A stretch of DNA of 64,000 bases from Aestuariibaculum marinum (GCF_014596975.1 NZ_JACVXD010000009.1:1-64000), one strand, 5' to 3'; shown: positions 34,024 through 44,179, counted from the first letter of the stretch. Made by a program: numbers and translations. Notes: generated by a model from the sequence alone, not told the origin.

Positions 34024-37017
34024 CTAGTTTTTCTTCTTTTTATCTTCTAAACGTTTTACCGTATCGAACATTACCGGCGTTGCGATAAATAGTGATGAAT
34101 ATGTACCAACAATTACACCAACAATTAATGCAAACATAAACCCTCTGATAGAATCACCTCCAAAGAAGAAGATGGCTAACAACACCACTAAAGTGGTTAA
34201 CGAAGTATTTAATGTTCTACTTAATGTACTGCTTAATGATACATCAACCACTTTACCAAAATCCCATCCGGTGTGCTCGTTAAAATATTCACGAATTCTA
34301 TCGAAAACAACCACCGTATCATTTAACGAGTAACCAATTACCGTTAAGATAGCCGCGATAAACGCCTGGTCAATTTCCATACTAAATGGCATAAACTTGT
34401 AGGTTAATGAGAATACCCCTAAAACGATTAATACGTCGTGGAATACCGCCGCAACAGCACCAAGAGAGTATTGCCATTTTTTGAAACGGAATAAGATGTA
34501 AAGGAACACTACGATTAACGACCCTAAAATCGCCCAGAATGATGCTTGTTTAATATCATCTGCAATAGTAGGGCTCACCTTGTAAGCTTCCATTAAACCG
34601 TTAACTTTATTTACGTTAGTATTATCAATAAACTCTTCGTACGTTAAGTCTCCTAAATAAGGTTGAATGGCATCGAATAATTTTGTTCTGATTTCTTCGT
34701 CTACTTCTTTACCTGTTTCATCAATTTTATACTTCGTTGTAATTTTTAAGCTATTGCTTGCACCTACAGTTTTAGCATCTGCACTATTAAATACATCTGG
34801 CTGTGATAAAACACTCTTTATTTCTGAAGCACTAACATCTTGTGGGAAAACCACTCTATACGTTCTACCTCCTACAAAATCTACACCCTGATCTAAACCA
34901 TTAGTAAATAATGAACCTAAACCTAATACTATAACAACACCAGAAATGATATAAGCCAACTTACGTTTCTTAAGGAATTCTATATTGATGTTTCTGAATA
35001 AATTCTTTGTAATTCCTGTTGAGAAATCTAGACTCCCGCCTTTGTTCGCATACCAATCGATTAATAATCTTGTAATAAAGATTGCTGTAAATAAAGATGT
35101 TGCAATACCAATTAATAATGTTGTTGCGAAACCTTTAATAGGCCCTGTCCCGAATACGAATAATATTAACGCTGTTAAACCAGTTGTAATATTCGCATCT
35201 AAAATAGACGATAATGCATTGCTAAACCCATCTTGAATGGCTTCCTTCTGCCCTTTACCTTTGCCAAGTTCTTCACGAATACGCTCAAAAATAAGCACGT
35301 TCGCATCGACCGACATACCAATAGTTAATACAATACCCGCAATACCAGGTAACGTTAATACTGCTCCTAACCCTGATAAGATACCAAAGATTAATAAGAT
35401 ATTTAATAACATCGCTACATCGGCAAAAGCACCACCTTTACCATAATAAACTACCATCCATACTAATACCAAAGCTAAAGCAATCATGAACGACATAGTA
35501 CCGCTATCAATTGCTTCCTGTCCTAAAGATGGTCCTACAACATCACTTTGAATAATATCTGCAGATGCCGGTAACTTACCTGCACGTAATACGTTCGCTA
35601 AATCGATAGCCTCGTTTAATGTAAAGTTTCCTGAAATTTCAGAATTACCTCCTGAGATTGGTCCCGTTGTTACACCTGGAGCAGAGTACACTACGTTATC
35701 TAAAACAATAGCAATTTGGCTTCCGTTAGTAAATGCCTCTCCAGTCATTTCTTCCCAGATTTTAGCCCCTTTAGCATTCATTTGCATAGAAACTGTTGGC
35801 TTTCCTGTTGGTCCGTAATTTTGACGTGCATCAGTTACTACAGCACCACTCAACTGTGGCTCGTTGTCTCTGTTTCCAGCTAAAGCGTATAAACCAACAA
35901 CTTCACTATTTGTTTCTGGTTTACCAAAAGCAAACTTCACGTAACGCATTTCTGCAGGAAGTAATGCTCTTACTTGTGGCATGTTTAAGTATTCTAATAC
36001 TTGATCTTTGTCTGCAACTTCAAAGTAAGCTACAATTGGACCTCCTTGGTACCCAGGGCCACGGATTAAATCGAAAATGGGGTTTACTGTATCTACAGCT
36101 GTAGAATCTGTAGTCGCATCACCTAAAAGATCGTCAATAGCATCTTCCTGTGCATCTTCCTGATCGTTACTTTCAACCTCTGCAGATTCAGATTTTGTAT
36201 CAACAACATCCTTTAATGTTTCGTTTGCCTGAGTTAAGAATCCGAAGAACTGCTCTCCTCTGTACGCATCCCAAAACTCTAACTGAGCTGTACTTTGTAA
36301 TAAGGCAGTTGCTCTTTCAATATCTTTAACCCCTGGTAACTCAACTAAAATACGCCCAGAAGTTCCTAAACGCTGAATGTTTGGAGATGTTACACCAAAC
36401 TCATCGATACGTTTACGTAATACTTCGAAAGCCGAAACGATAGACTCGTCAATTTTTCTTTCGATAACCACTTTAACTTCGTCGTCAGACATGCTTCCAT
36501 CAATCTCACCATCTAAAGTTTTTGTGTAGAAAATATCTGGGGACGCTAATTTAGTATCTCCTTTAATTTTATCGAAAGCGATAAAGAAATCTTCTAAATA
36601 TGTGTTTTGCGAATCTTTTTGTAATTCTGAAGCATCATCTAAAGCCTTATTGAATACCGGGTTTTTAGTATGATTTGCTAACCCTTTTAAGATATCTTTT
36701 ACAGAAACCTGAAGAATTACGTTAATACCTCCTTTTAAGTCTAAACCAAGGTTCATGGCTTTTTGTTTCACTTCATTATAAGTGAATTTAGCGATACCGA
36801 TATTAAATACAGTATCATTAGCAACAGCGTCTAAATAATTTAATTCTTCAGCACTACGCTTTGCTCTGTAATGGTCTTCCGTTTCCGGAACATTGTTAAT
36901 GGCAACCTCTTCTGCCTTGCTCTCTATTTGGTTCGCTTTAAACGTGAATGATAGCTGATAAATACTAACCAATCCGAATAAAACAGCAAATAGTTTTACT
37001 AATCCTTTATTTTGCAT
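34024..37017 (-). CDS. secDF: Fused protein translocase subunit SecDF
   Basis: 997 residues, joining SecD (about 1-650) and SecF (about 670-990), each with six membrane helices. Seen are GLDLKGGINVILQV, RIDEFGVTSPNIQRLGTSGRILVELPG, DANVLIFERIREELGKG for SecD, and GVDFVGGRTYRVVF and NDTVVVFDRIREYF for SecF. The complex uses proton motive force to pull secreted proteins from SecYEG. The P1 region has an acidic insertion (about 270-310, EVESNDQEDAQEDAIDD), which is typical of long flavobacterial forms. It is a single-gene unit ending in a perfect terminator; its upstream 215 bases show no clear promoter. Confidence 0.97.
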   Translation of the reverse strand: MQNKGLVKLFAVLFGLVSIYQLSFTFKANQIESKAEEVAINNVPETEDHYRAKRSAEELNYLDAVANDTVFNIGIAKFTYNEVKQKAMNLGLDLKGGINVILQVSVKDILKGLANHTKNPVFNKALDDASELQKDSQNTYLEDFFIAFDKIKGDTKLASPDIFYTKTLDGEIDGSMSDDEVKVVIERKIDESIVSAFEVLRKRIDEFGVTSPNIQRLGTSGRILVELPGVKDIERATALLQSTAQLEFWDAYRGEQFFGFLTQANETLKDVVDTKSESAEVESNDQEDAQEDAIDDLLGDATTDSTAVDTVNPIFDLIRGPGYQGGPIVAYFEVADKDQVLEYLNMPQVRALLPAEMRYVKFAFGKPETNSEVVGLYALAGNRDNEPQLSGAVVTDARQNYGPTGKPTVSMQMNAKGAKIWEEMTGEAFTNGSQIAIVLDNVVYSAPGVTTGPISGGNSEISGNFTLNEAIDLANVLRAGKLPASADIIQSDVVGPSLGQEAIDSGTMSFMIALALVLVWMVVYYGKGGAFADVAMLLNILLIFGILSGLGAVLTLPGIAGIVLTIGMSVDANVLIFERIREELGKGKGQKEAIQDGFSNALSSILDANITTGLTALILFVFGTGPIKGFATTLLIGIATSLFTAIFITRLLIDWYANKGGSLDFSTGITKNLFRNINIEFLKKRKLAYIISGVVIVLGLGSLFTNGLDQGVDFVGGRTYRVVFPQDVSASEIKSVLSQPDVFNSADAKTVGASNSLKITTKYKIDETGKEVDEEIRTKLFDAIQPYLGDLTYEEFIDNTNVNKVNGLMEAYKVSPTIADDIKQASFWAILGSLIVVFLYILFRFKKWQYSLGAVAAVFHDVLIVLGVFSLTYKFMPFSMEIDQAFIAAILTVIGYSLNDTVVVFDRIREYFNEHTGWDFGKVVDVSLSSTLSRTLNTSLTTLVVLLAIFFFGGDSIRGFMFALIVGVIVGTYSSLFIATPVMFDTVKRLEDKKKKN

Positions 37018-37232
37018 GTTTTGTTAATTTTGTGTCTTGCTTATTGACGCCACCACAGGTGATGCATTAAACATTGACACGCTTTTTAGTTAATTAAAAT
37101 TGTAATTAATGGTGTTCTAAAAATGAATTCACTTTTAGAAGCTGTAAGTGTATAATTTGAGTTGTTGGGAAGCCTTGATTAAAACAGAAGTATTACACAA
37201 CGATGGACTGAAAAACCCAATTCTAACATGTT

Positions 37233-37850
37233 TTAAGCTAACCCCAAAGATATAGGGCCGGCTCGTACCTCTGGAATATTACCCGTTGTATTATCTATTG
37301 CAACGGCTATCTCTCTAAATACTTTTAACGCTACTTCAACACTAAGATGGTTGCTATTAACGTCTTCTAACGTATTAAAATAATAAGTATAAGGATTGAA
37401 AAACCTATCGAAGTCCTGCTTAGCACTCAGCATGTGTTTTCCTCCAAAACCAGATGGTGAATCGTTGGCTTTATGGATTTCGAAAACATCGAACTTATAG
37501 GTTTTTGAGTCTTCTTTTGATGGTAAATTATCGCCTTTTGTAGTAGCGTAACCAATTTGTAACAAATCGTCTTCAGCAAGCAAGGCTTTGATACTCGCCA
37601 CATCGTTAGCACTGTAGTAAGAGATGACTACCTCGCCGTTTTGTAACTGCTTTACCTGAACGGCATCAGCGCCTATGGCTTGTAGTTGATGGGTTACTTC
37701 CTGAATAGCACTATGGGCTTCATCAGACGTTACCTCAACATCTGTGAATTGCAGCACAATCTCCTGATTAGGCTCAGACGTTCTGTTCTGATAAATACCT
37801 AAAAAGGAAATTAATACGATTAAAGCACCAAAGTACCATTTTGTTCTCAT
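37233..37850 (-). CDS. Uncharacterised periplasmic or membrane-anchored protein
   Basis: 205 residues. An N-terminal helix (about 5-20, WYFGALIVLISFLGIY) is a signal anchor or uncleaved signal, without a lipobox. The rest has alternating helix and strand segments, such as SDEAHSAIQEVTHQLQAIGADAVQV and GEVVISYYSANDVASIKALL, with a later LSVEVALKVFREIAVAIDN. I do not recognise a family. It is read away from mdh across a 72-base spacer that holds the mdh terminator, and towards secDF. Confidence 0.7.
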   Translation of the reverse strand: MRTKWYFGALIVLISFLGIYQNRTSEPNQEIVLQFTDVEVTSDEAHSAIQEVTHQLQAIGADAVQVKQLQNGEVVISYYSANDVASIKALLAEDDLLQIGYATTKGDNLPSKEDSKTYKFDVFEIHKANDSPSGFGGKHMLSAKQDFDRFFNPYTYYFNTLEDVNSNHLSVEVALKVFREIAVAIDNTTGNIPEVRAGPISLGLA

Positions 37851-37861
37851 GCGCCAAATAT

Positions 37862-37890
37862 AAAAAAAAGACTGTATTTCTACAGTCTTT
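37862..37890 (-). terminator. Terminator after mdh
   Basis: AAAGACTGTA and TACAGTCTTT pair around TTTC. On the minus strand a T8 run follows the hairpin. Confidence 0.85.
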
Positions 37891-37922
37891 CCTTAAAATA
37901 TCTAAAATTTTATCTTAGTATC

Positions 37923-38849
37923 TTATAATTCAAGTAATCCATTGGTTTTTCTAACCCCTTCAGCGCTTGATTGCATATGTGCTTTTTCGGCTTCACTTAA
38001 AGGAATATCAACAATACTTTCAATACCATCTTTTCCTAAAATTACCGGAACACCAATACAGATATCAGATAAATCATATTCACCTTCTAATAATGTTGAA
38101 CACGGATATATTTTCTTCTGGTCGCAGGCAATAGCTTGCACCAATCCGCTTACTGCAGCTCCAGGTGCATACCACGCCGATGTTCCCAAAAGTTTGGTAA
38201 GGGTTGCTCCACCAACTTTAGTATCGGCAGCCACTTGCTCTAAACGCTCTTCCGTTAAGAATTCAGACACTTTTACACTATTTCTTGTAGCATGAGATGT
38301 TAAAGGCACCATTCCGGTATCGCTATGACCACCAATAACCATTCCGTCCACATCGCTAATAGGCGCTCCAAGCGCTTCAGCTAAACGGTATTTAAAACGA
38401 GCTGAGTCTAAAGCCCCTCCCATACCAATAATGCGATTTTTTGGTAAGTTTGTTGTTTTGTGTACTAGATACGTCATTGTATCCATTGGGTTACTTACAA
38501 CAATAATGATGGTGTTTGGTGAGTGTTCGATTAAGCTTGCTGCGACAGACTTCACAATACCAGCATTAATACCAATTAATTCCTCACGAGTCATACCCGG
38601 TTTTCTTGGAATTCCTGAAGTAATAACACAAATATCGCTATCTGCTGTTTTACTGTAATCTCCTGTTACACCCGTAATTTTTGTATCAAAGCCATTTAAC
38701 GAAGCAGTTTGCATTAAATCCATGGCTTTACCTTCGGCATACCCTTCTTTAATGTCTACTAAAACGACTTCTGATGCAAAATTTTTAATGGCAATGTACT
38801 CTGCGCAACTCGCACCTACTGCTCCTGCACCTACTACTGTAACTTTCAT
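37923..38849 (-). CDS. mdh: Malate dehydrogenase
   Basis: 308 residues, of the LDH-like MDH type. The NAD-binding GAGAVGASCAEY is at about 7-18, VLVDIKEGYAEGKAMDL near 30, the mobile loop GIPRKPGMTREEL carries the two malate-binding Arg residues near 80, and GGHSDTGMVPL contains the catalytic His. The Arg in the loop, not Gln, marks malate specificity. It oxidises malate to oxaloacetate in the TCA cycle. Single-gene unit with its own -7 box and terminator. Confidence 0.97.
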   Translation of the reverse strand: MKVTVVGAGAVGASCAEYIAIKNFASEVVLVDIKEGYAEGKAMDLMQTASLNGFDTKITGVTGDYSKTADSDICVITSGIPRKPGMTREELIGINAGIVKSVAASLIEHSPNTIIIVVSNPMDTMTYLVHKTTNLPKNRIIGMGGALDSARFKYRLAEALGAPISDVDGMVIGGHSDTGMVPLTSHATRNSVKVSEFLTEERLEQVAADTKVGGATLTKLLGTSAWYAPGAAVSGLVQAIACDQKKIYPCSTLLEGEYDLSDICIGVPVILGKDGIESIVDIPLSEAEKAHMQSSAEGVRKTNGLLEL

Positions 38850-38922
38850 ATTTTAATGTTTTATAGTTTAATATTTTATTTTGAATTTTCTCAATGTTAT
38901 AAAGATAGAACTTAGGAAATTG

Positions 38923-38942
38923 TTTAGCTAGGAATAGCTAAA
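38923..38942. repeat. Perfect inverted repeat in the mdh 5' UTR
   Basis: TTTAGCTA and TAGCTAAA are separated by GGAA. The repeat lies between the -7 box at 38962-38969 and the mdh start. It could be an operator or a small RNA hairpin; it has no T run to act as a terminator. Confidence 0.4.
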
Positions 38943-38961
38943 AAGCTTAGGTTTTCCCTTC

Positions 38962-38969
38962 CAAATTTA
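38962..38969 (-). promoter_or_regulatory. -7 element of mdh
   Basis: On the minus strand TAAATTTG fits TAnnTTTG. No TTG stands at the canonical distance. The 5' UTR would be about 105 bases and contains the inverted repeat at 38923-38942. Confidence 0.4.
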
Positions 38970-38991
38970 CGAATTAAAATACTCTAAATAA

Positions 38992-39022
38992 AAAAAGTGC
39001 AAGATTAAATCTTACACTTTTT
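38992..39022 (-). terminator. Terminator after the DUF6588 gene
   Basis: AAAAAGTG C AAGAT pairs with ATCTT A CACTTTTT, with one C-A mismatch, around a short loop. Confidence 0.75.
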
Positions 39023-39051
39023 GAATATATTTTTGTTATGTAAATTTTGAT

Positions 39052-40068
39052 TTAACGGAACCCAAAATTTAGCCCTACAGAAAAGGCATTAAATTCGGCT
39101 AAATGGTATTCGGCATTAAATCTGAAAAATCCAATTTTTAATTTTGTTCCTACAGTTCCACGAAAACCTGACACCTTACTTGACACCGAAAATGGATCTA
39201 CAATGTCTTCTGCTATAATTAAACCATTAGACACACGATAAGTACCCAATAAATCAGATTCCGATTTTCCGTTAATATACCCAACACCTCCATAGAAATT
39301 AATAACAGGCAATTTAGTTGAAGCTATTAACTGAAACAACCAGGTGTTTGTATCGTTTTCTAACTTCTGATTTTCTCCATCAACACCGGAAGATTCGGTT
39401 AAATCGTAAGAAGCACCAAGGTGGGTATAAGCTACTAAACCGGAAAGAGCTACTGGTAATAATTTATCGGCAGGCAACCATTTGGTAGCTTCAAACTGCA
39501 ATCCCGCGCCATACATATTAAAGGCCACCTCATCGGTTTTTATTTCAGGCATAAATCGCGCTTTCACTTCTATACCCTTAATAAGCCCCACTCCTCCTTG
39601 AATAAACGCCGAAGGCAATAAATTCCCACTAGCATTACCTATACCTGAAGGTAACTCAATTTGTTCGGTTTGCTCTCCAAAAATAGGGTCATCATAGGTT
39701 ATCTCTACCAATACATCCGGATCGTTCTCTCCTAAAGCCGTTGCAACATTCTGAGATGATGAACCACTTACAAAACGAACATTTTCGTAATCATTAGTAT
39801 TCATCAAAAAAGACTTATCCGATTTACTAATTAGAGATGCATTGGCTATCACTGAAATTTCAAATCCTCCCAAAGGTTTAGCATCTGCCGTATTAAACCA
39901 GTTGGCATTCATGCTATACATTAAACCATTGGTAGCAGGAGCTAAATAATCGTTAGTAAACCGTTGCGCGTCATCTATTCCCGCTGCAAGCAAGGCATCA
40001 ACATCGTTTTGTGCTTTAGAAGTCCAAAAAGACAATCCTAAAAACACCAAGAAAGCAATCTTTTTCAT
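39052..40068 (-). CDS. DUF6588 family protein
   Basis: 338 residues with a signal peptide (about 1-19, ending WTSKAQ). The mature protein shows alternating beta strands ending in an aromatic-glycine terminus (FSVGLNFGFR), which is the form of an outer-membrane barrel; YLAPATNGLMYSMNANWFNTA near 42 is the family's hallmark segment. Function is unknown. A -7 element lies at 40091-40098. It is placed between mdh and the TonB-receptor set, but transcribed as its own unit. Confidence 0.8.
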   Translation of the reverse strand: MKKIAFLVFLGLSFWTSKAQNDVDALLAAGIDDAQRFTNDYLAPATNGLMYSMNANWFNTADAKPLGGFEISVIANASLISKSDKSFLMNTNDYENVRFVSGSSSQNVATALGENDPDVLVEITYDDPIFGEQTEQIELPSGIGNASGNLLPSAFIQGGVGLIKGIEVKARFMPEIKTDEVAFNMYGAGLQFEATKWLPADKLLPVALSGLVAYTHLGASYDLTESSGVDGENQKLENDTNTWLFQLIASTKLPVINFYGGVGYINGKSESDLLGTYRVSNGLIIAEDIVDPFSVSSKVSGFRGTVGTKLKIGFFRFNAEYHLAEFNAFSVGLNFGFR

Positions 40069-40090
40069 TGTTTAAGTTTAGGGTTATTAC

Positions 40091-40098
40091 CAAAAGTA
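40091..40098 (-). promoter_or_regulatory. -7 element of the DUF6588 gene
   Basis: On the minus strand TACTTTTG matches TAnnTTTG 22 bases before the start codon. The -33 TTG is not at the proper distance. Confidence 0.45.
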
Positions 40099-40164
40099 GA
40101 AAAAATACATTATATTCTACGTTTCAACGTTTAAAATTAACATTTTAACGATTTCTATTTTACA

Positions 40165-42738
40165 TTAAAACAGAAATCTGAAACTCACATTTGGAGTTAA
40201 GGGTAACGAAGTATTATCCACCTGGATGGTCTGTTCTGAATTCTCGGGGTCCACCTTATAATAACGGTTAATTATATTTTTTGAATTCGTAAGATTCAGC
40301 ACCCCTACTTTTAAAGCTGCCTGAATAGCGGTTGACATTTTAAACTTATAACTCAAAGACACATCAACACGTCTAAACACGTCTAGATTTTCACTATTAG
40401 GAGCGTCGTAATTCACGTAAACATTGTTACCAGACTGAACGGTTTCGTTTCCCTCAACGGGTTTAGTATAAGGCAAACCAGAACGCCATAAACCACCCAC
40501 TGATATTTTTAAATTATCTAAGACATTATAATTAAAAGCCAATAATAAAGAATGTCTGATATCAACATTATTAGGAAAAACCGAAGGTTCAAAAGTTTGA
40601 AACTTGTAATCATTTATCGAATAAGTATAACTTAACCAGGTGCTGTATTTATTTGTGGTTTTATTCGCCAGAAACTCCAGTCCTCTTGAACTATACTCCC
40701 CAATAGCGCTTAAGGATTGAAAATTATTATAAAACCCCTGATTGCTTGCTGTAATCCCTTTAACCTTTTTATAAAATCCGCTGAAACCAATATTTAAATC
40801 ATTCCTATTCAATTCCATACCAATAGATCCTTGTTTACTTTTAGAAATTGGTATAGATTGTTCGTTAGCTAAAATCCAACGACGTTTTTCAACACCTAAA
40901 AAATCATCAGTAAAATCAAAAACCTGAGTAGCCGATTGATTTTTAAATTCTCCTTCCAGTTTCAAACTAAAAGCGCCAATCAATTTCTGCCTAACATTTA
41001 GTCGAGGTTCAAATAAAAACCGATTAAACTTTTCAAAATAATTTAACCTCACACCCGCTCTTAAAAATGTGTTCAACGCTTTTAACTCTAATTGAGAATA
41101 CAAAGCATGGTTACGCAACACATCTTTTTTAGTTCTATTGTATGCAGGGGAAGTTACCGCTGTTTCATTTAAAATGCCAGTTTCGTTAAACTGATAACCA
41201 TTCAAAAACTTAAGATTGTTATTAACTTTATAATTAGAACTAACCTTGAATCCGGTTTCTAAAACTTCGTTAACCTGAGTTAATAATTGATCAGATTCCA
41301 CGTTATAATCCTGAGCATCGACCTTATATTTCGAATAATAGGCATTAAAACTTGTATTAAAAGCATCTGTCCAATTCGCCAGCCAGTGCCCTCCGAAACC
41401 TGTATTTTTCTGTGATAAATTACTAGACTTTGCTTGTGTTTCCCCCGAAGCATCATTAACACTTTCATTGTAACCTAAATTATTACTAATTTCTATAAAG
41501 TTTGCTCGAAACTTATGGTTTTCATTCAGGTCGAATAATACTTTAGCTGTATAATCGTAAAACTTAAAATCGGAAGCTGTATCAATATCTCCACTATTCT
41601 CCTTTTGAGTTCGAATATCACTATCCTGAAAACTTCGATCGAAATAATTATTATAAGTTAAGGTTTTAAAGGCATCAGTAAACGAGCGACGACCAGAGAC
41701 ATGAAGTTCGACGCTTTTTGATATCGGCATTTCTAAAAAAACATCAGCACTTATTAAATTTGTACCGAACCCACCGGAAAATTCTCCTATCAGCTCATTT
41801 TTAGTTCGCATATCAATAGTACTAGAAACCCCATCGCTAAATTCACTACTCGTGCCGTTTTTTGTAACAATCACTCTATCTGTTAAATTAGGGTTATATG
41901 CAGAAATCAATCCAAAAAAATGTCCTGAATGATACATTTTTATTCCGTCCCATAAAATTAAATTCTGGTCGTTAGTTCCTCCGCGAACATTAATATTTGC
42001 TATACTTTCGTTTACACTTTCAATACCTGGTAGGGTCTGAATCGATTGTAGCACATCAGGATCGATCAAACCTGGTAAAATCCCGAATGCCTTTGTGTTT
42101 AACACAGTACTTCCGTCAACCAGTTTTTGAACACCTGTAGTTAAAAACTTAGTTATTACAATTTGATTAAGTTGTTCGCTATTTGCTTCAAGAAATATTG
42201 ATTCACAAGCTGTATTCCCAGAAAACAATTCTGCAGCCGGAAATTCAACCTCCTTAAACCCGATATAGGACAAACCAATAACAGACTCCAAAGACACATC
42301 CGTTAACTCAAAATACCCCTGTGCATCGGTTACCATGCCTTTAGTTGAATTCTTAATATAAACAGACGCTCCCATTAATGTCTGTTTATTAGAAACCGCA
42401 AACACCTGTCCGCACACCGTTATCGTTTTATTAGCCTTCGAAACTGTAATATACCGATTGTCTAGGGTCTTAAAATTTAAAACTGTTTTACGATTGAGAT
42501 ATTCTATAACCTGAGAAAGACTAAACTCTGGTTTTGGCATTTCAACGTGAAGATTGGCAACATCATCTGGGGCATATGAAAATTTCACGTTGTATTGCCG
42601 TTCTATCTTTACCAAAATTTGGGACATTGCCGCTTCATCAGCATTTTGTGCGTAACCAAAATGCATGACTAACAAAACTAAATAAAGTAATATTTTATGG
42701 TGTTTACTTTCTATAAAGCACAACATGTTTGCCTTCAA
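40165..42738 (-). CDS. TonB-dependent receptor with N-terminal STN signalling domain
   Basis: 857 residues. The signal (MKANMLCFIESKHHKILLY to FGYAQ; a second Met at residue 5 is also possible) is followed by an STN domain (about 35-105, VKIERQYNVKFSYAP and VIEYLNRKTVLNFK), a carboxypeptidase-like domain (about 107-185, VYIKNSTKGMVTDAQGYFEL), the plug (NVRGGTNDQNLILWDGIKMYHSGHFFG) and a barrel ending in NVSFRFLF. The STN domain is what contacts an anti-sigma factor, and FecR plus an ECF sigma gene precede it directly. So it is both a transporter and the sensor of a FecARI-type trans-envelope switch. The ligand is unknown. It overlaps fecR by 35 bases. Confidence 0.93.
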   Translation of the reverse strand: MKANMLCFIESKHHKILLYLVLLVMHFGYAQNADEAAMSQILVKIERQYNVKFSYAPDDVANLHVEMPKPEFSLSQVIEYLNRKTVLNFKTLDNRYITVSKANKTITVCGQVFAVSNKQTLMGASVYIKNSTKGMVTDAQGYFELTDVSLESVIGLSYIGFKEVEFPAAELFSGNTACESIFLEANSEQLNQIVITKFLTTGVQKLVDGSTVLNTKAFGILPGLIDPDVLQSIQTLPGIESVNESIANINVRGGTNDQNLILWDGIKMYHSGHFFGLISAYNPNLTDRVIVTKNGTSSEFSDGVSSTIDMRTKNELIGEFSGGFGTNLISADVFLEMPISKSVELHVSGRRSFTDAFKTLTYNNYFDRSFQDSDIRTQKENSGDIDTASDFKFYDYTAKVLFDLNENHKFRANFIEISNNLGYNESVNDASGETQAKSSNLSQKNTGFGGHWLANWTDAFNTSFNAYYSKYKVDAQDYNVESDQLLTQVNEVLETGFKVSSNYKVNNNLKFLNGYQFNETGILNETAVTSPAYNRTKKDVLRNHALYSQLELKALNTFLRAGVRLNYFEKFNRFLFEPRLNVRQKLIGAFSLKLEGEFKNQSATQVFDFTDDFLGVEKRRWILANEQSIPISKSKQGSIGMELNRNDLNIGFSGFYKKVKGITASNQGFYNNFQSLSAIGEYSSRGLEFLANKTTNKYSTWLSYTYSINDYKFQTFEPSVFPNNVDIRHSLLLAFNYNVLDNLKISVGGLWRSGLPYTKPVEGNETVQSGNNVYVNYDAPNSENLDVFRRVDVSLSYKFKMSTAIQAALKVGVLNLTNSKNIINRYYKVDPENSEQTIQVDNTSLPLTPNVSFRFLF

Positions 42739-43609
42739 TTTTATAATTTAAATCTAAAGGAATAGTAATGGACTTTAATGCTATTTCTAAATTTTCATGG
42801 GTAAATGCACCTTTAAATAATAAATCCTCTTCTACATTTTCAAGTTTTACATTAATATTATACTGGCGCTGTAATTCACTAACAACTTCTCTTAAAGGCA
42901 CCTTATTGAAAGAAGATTCGTTTTGCATCCAGGATGGCTTTTCTGCTTCAAAATCATCAACCAACTGAATAGTATTATTAACTACTCGAAATGATTTTCC
43001 TGGCGGTAATTTTACAGTTTTTTTATCGTAAGTTACAGCGACCAATCCTTCGTAACACTGTACCTCAAAATAATTAACCCGTCTTTTAACGTTGAACTGA
43101 GTTCCTAATACCTGAACTGTTCCTGACGAAGTGTTTACGGTAAATTTTTCTCCTTTTTGAACCTTAAAAAAGGCTTCTCCCTCTAATTCCAGAAAACGAT
43201 GAGAAGCCCATTCTTTTTTATTGTAATGCAGATTAGAAGCCGCATTTAAAATCACTTCTGATCCATCGGGTAAGGTTAATGTTTCGGTTTGAGCTATTTC
43301 GGTTTCAAAACTTAAATCATTATTAAAAAATAAAAAATAAGAAGAAGTCAGCATAACCACTAAAATAGCTGCAACCTTTATAATAGTTTTAAAATTAAAA
43401 TCTATCACCTTTGGAGACTTCTTATTTAAATTGCGTTTTTTAAACGCCATTAAAGCATCCTGAGGGTTAACCTCTGGTGCTTTCATATGCTTGGCATAAT
43501 GAGCAATTTTTTCGAGCGTTTCAAAATTTTCAGATTGTTTTAATTCTGAAAATTCTTCCTCACCTAACTCATTTTCAAACCATTTTAATATATCCTTATT
43601 ATTTTTCAT
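42704..43609 (-). CDS. FecR family anti-sigma factor
   Basis: 301 residues. The cytoplasmic N-terminal part (about 1-70) is followed by one membrane helix (about 73-92), the FecR domain (about 100-200: TLTLPDGSEVILNAASNLHYNKKEW, LEGEAFFKVQKGEKFTVNTSSGTVQVLGTQFNV) and a DUF4974 tail (about 230-300). It holds the ECF sigma factor inactive until the receptor's STN domain signals. It lies between the sigma gene and the receptor gene in the same transcript. Confidence 0.93.
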   Translation of the reverse strand: MKNNKDILKWFENELGEEEFSELKQSENFETLEKIAHYAKHMKAPEVNPQDALMAFKKRNLNKKSPKVIDFNFKTIIKVAAILVVMLTSSYFLFFNNDLSFETEIAQTETLTLPDGSEVILNAASNLHYNKKEWASHRFLELEGEAFFKVQKGEKFTVNTSSGTVQVLGTQFNVKRRVNYFEVQCYEGLVAVTYDKKTVKLPPGKSFRVVNNTIQLVDDFEAEKPSWMQNESSFNKVPLREVVSELQRQYNINVKLENVEEDLLFKGAFTHENLEIALKSITIPLDLNYKIEGKHVVLYRK

Positions 43610-43663
43610 TTTTCAATCTTACATATTTAAGACAACCTTGCTTTAGTTTACCCTACCTTGACT

Positions 43664-44179
43664 TTAAATATTCTCAATATGATCTCTTAAAACCTTTAAA
43701 GCGGAAGACATTCGTTTTTCGACCGCTTTTTGAGACACCTCTAGAAGTTCTGCAATTTCCCTATACTTTTTACCTTCTATTCTATTTAATAAAAACACCT
43801 CACGCTGGGCATCAGTTAATAAGGCTATAGCATTCTGTAACTTCTTTTTAAACTCTTCCTCTTGTAAAATATATTCTGGACTTTCGTTAGTTTTATCAAT
43901 ATACGGAGCCGCTTTTGCATATTCCATGACCACTTTAGCATGCTTAATCGTATTTAAAAACAAGTTGTTAATGGTAGTGAATAAATAGCTTTTAGCTTTC
44001 GTAAAGTTTATTTTTGAACAATTTTCCCAAATTTTAGAAAAGGCATCCTGAACAAAATCTAAAGCCGCATCGCTATCCCCACATTTGTAATAGGCAAAAT
44101 TTGAAGCCGACTGTACATGTTTCAAGTAAAAGGTATTAAAGTAGGTTTCTTCGCAAAGCTTATTTTCGTTACTTTCCAT
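43664..44179 (-). CDS. ECF RNA polymerase sigma factor (FecI-like)
   Basis: 171 residues. Region 2 (about 20-95) includes ALDFVQDAFSKIWEN and AKSYLFTTINNLFLN; region 4 (about 115-168) includes LTDAQREVFLLNRIEGKKYREIAELLEVSQKAVEKRMSSALKVL. It directs RNA polymerase to a small set of promoters, normally including its own receptor operon, when the FecR protein upstream in the pathway releases it. It is the first gene of the sigma-fecR-receptor unit and is divergent from a repeat lipoprotein gene that is a candidate target. Confidence 0.94.
   Translation of the reverse strand: MESNENKLCEETYFNTFYLKHVQSASNFAYYKCGDSDAALDFVQDAFSKIWENCSKINFTKAKSYLFTTINNLFLNTIKHAKVVMEYAKAAPYIDKTNESPEYILQEEEFKKKLQNAIALLTDAQREVFLLNRIEGKKYREIAELLEVSQKAVEKRMSSALKVLRDHIENI

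Noticed and set aside
34667..36104. Several plus-strand frames opposite secDF
   Set aside because: They are antisense shadows of the secDF coding frame with no start context or family resemblance.
37018..37232. Leader hairpins or attenuator before secDF
   Set aside because: Only short CACC/GGTG complementarity is present, without a T run, a leader frame or a consensus promoter.
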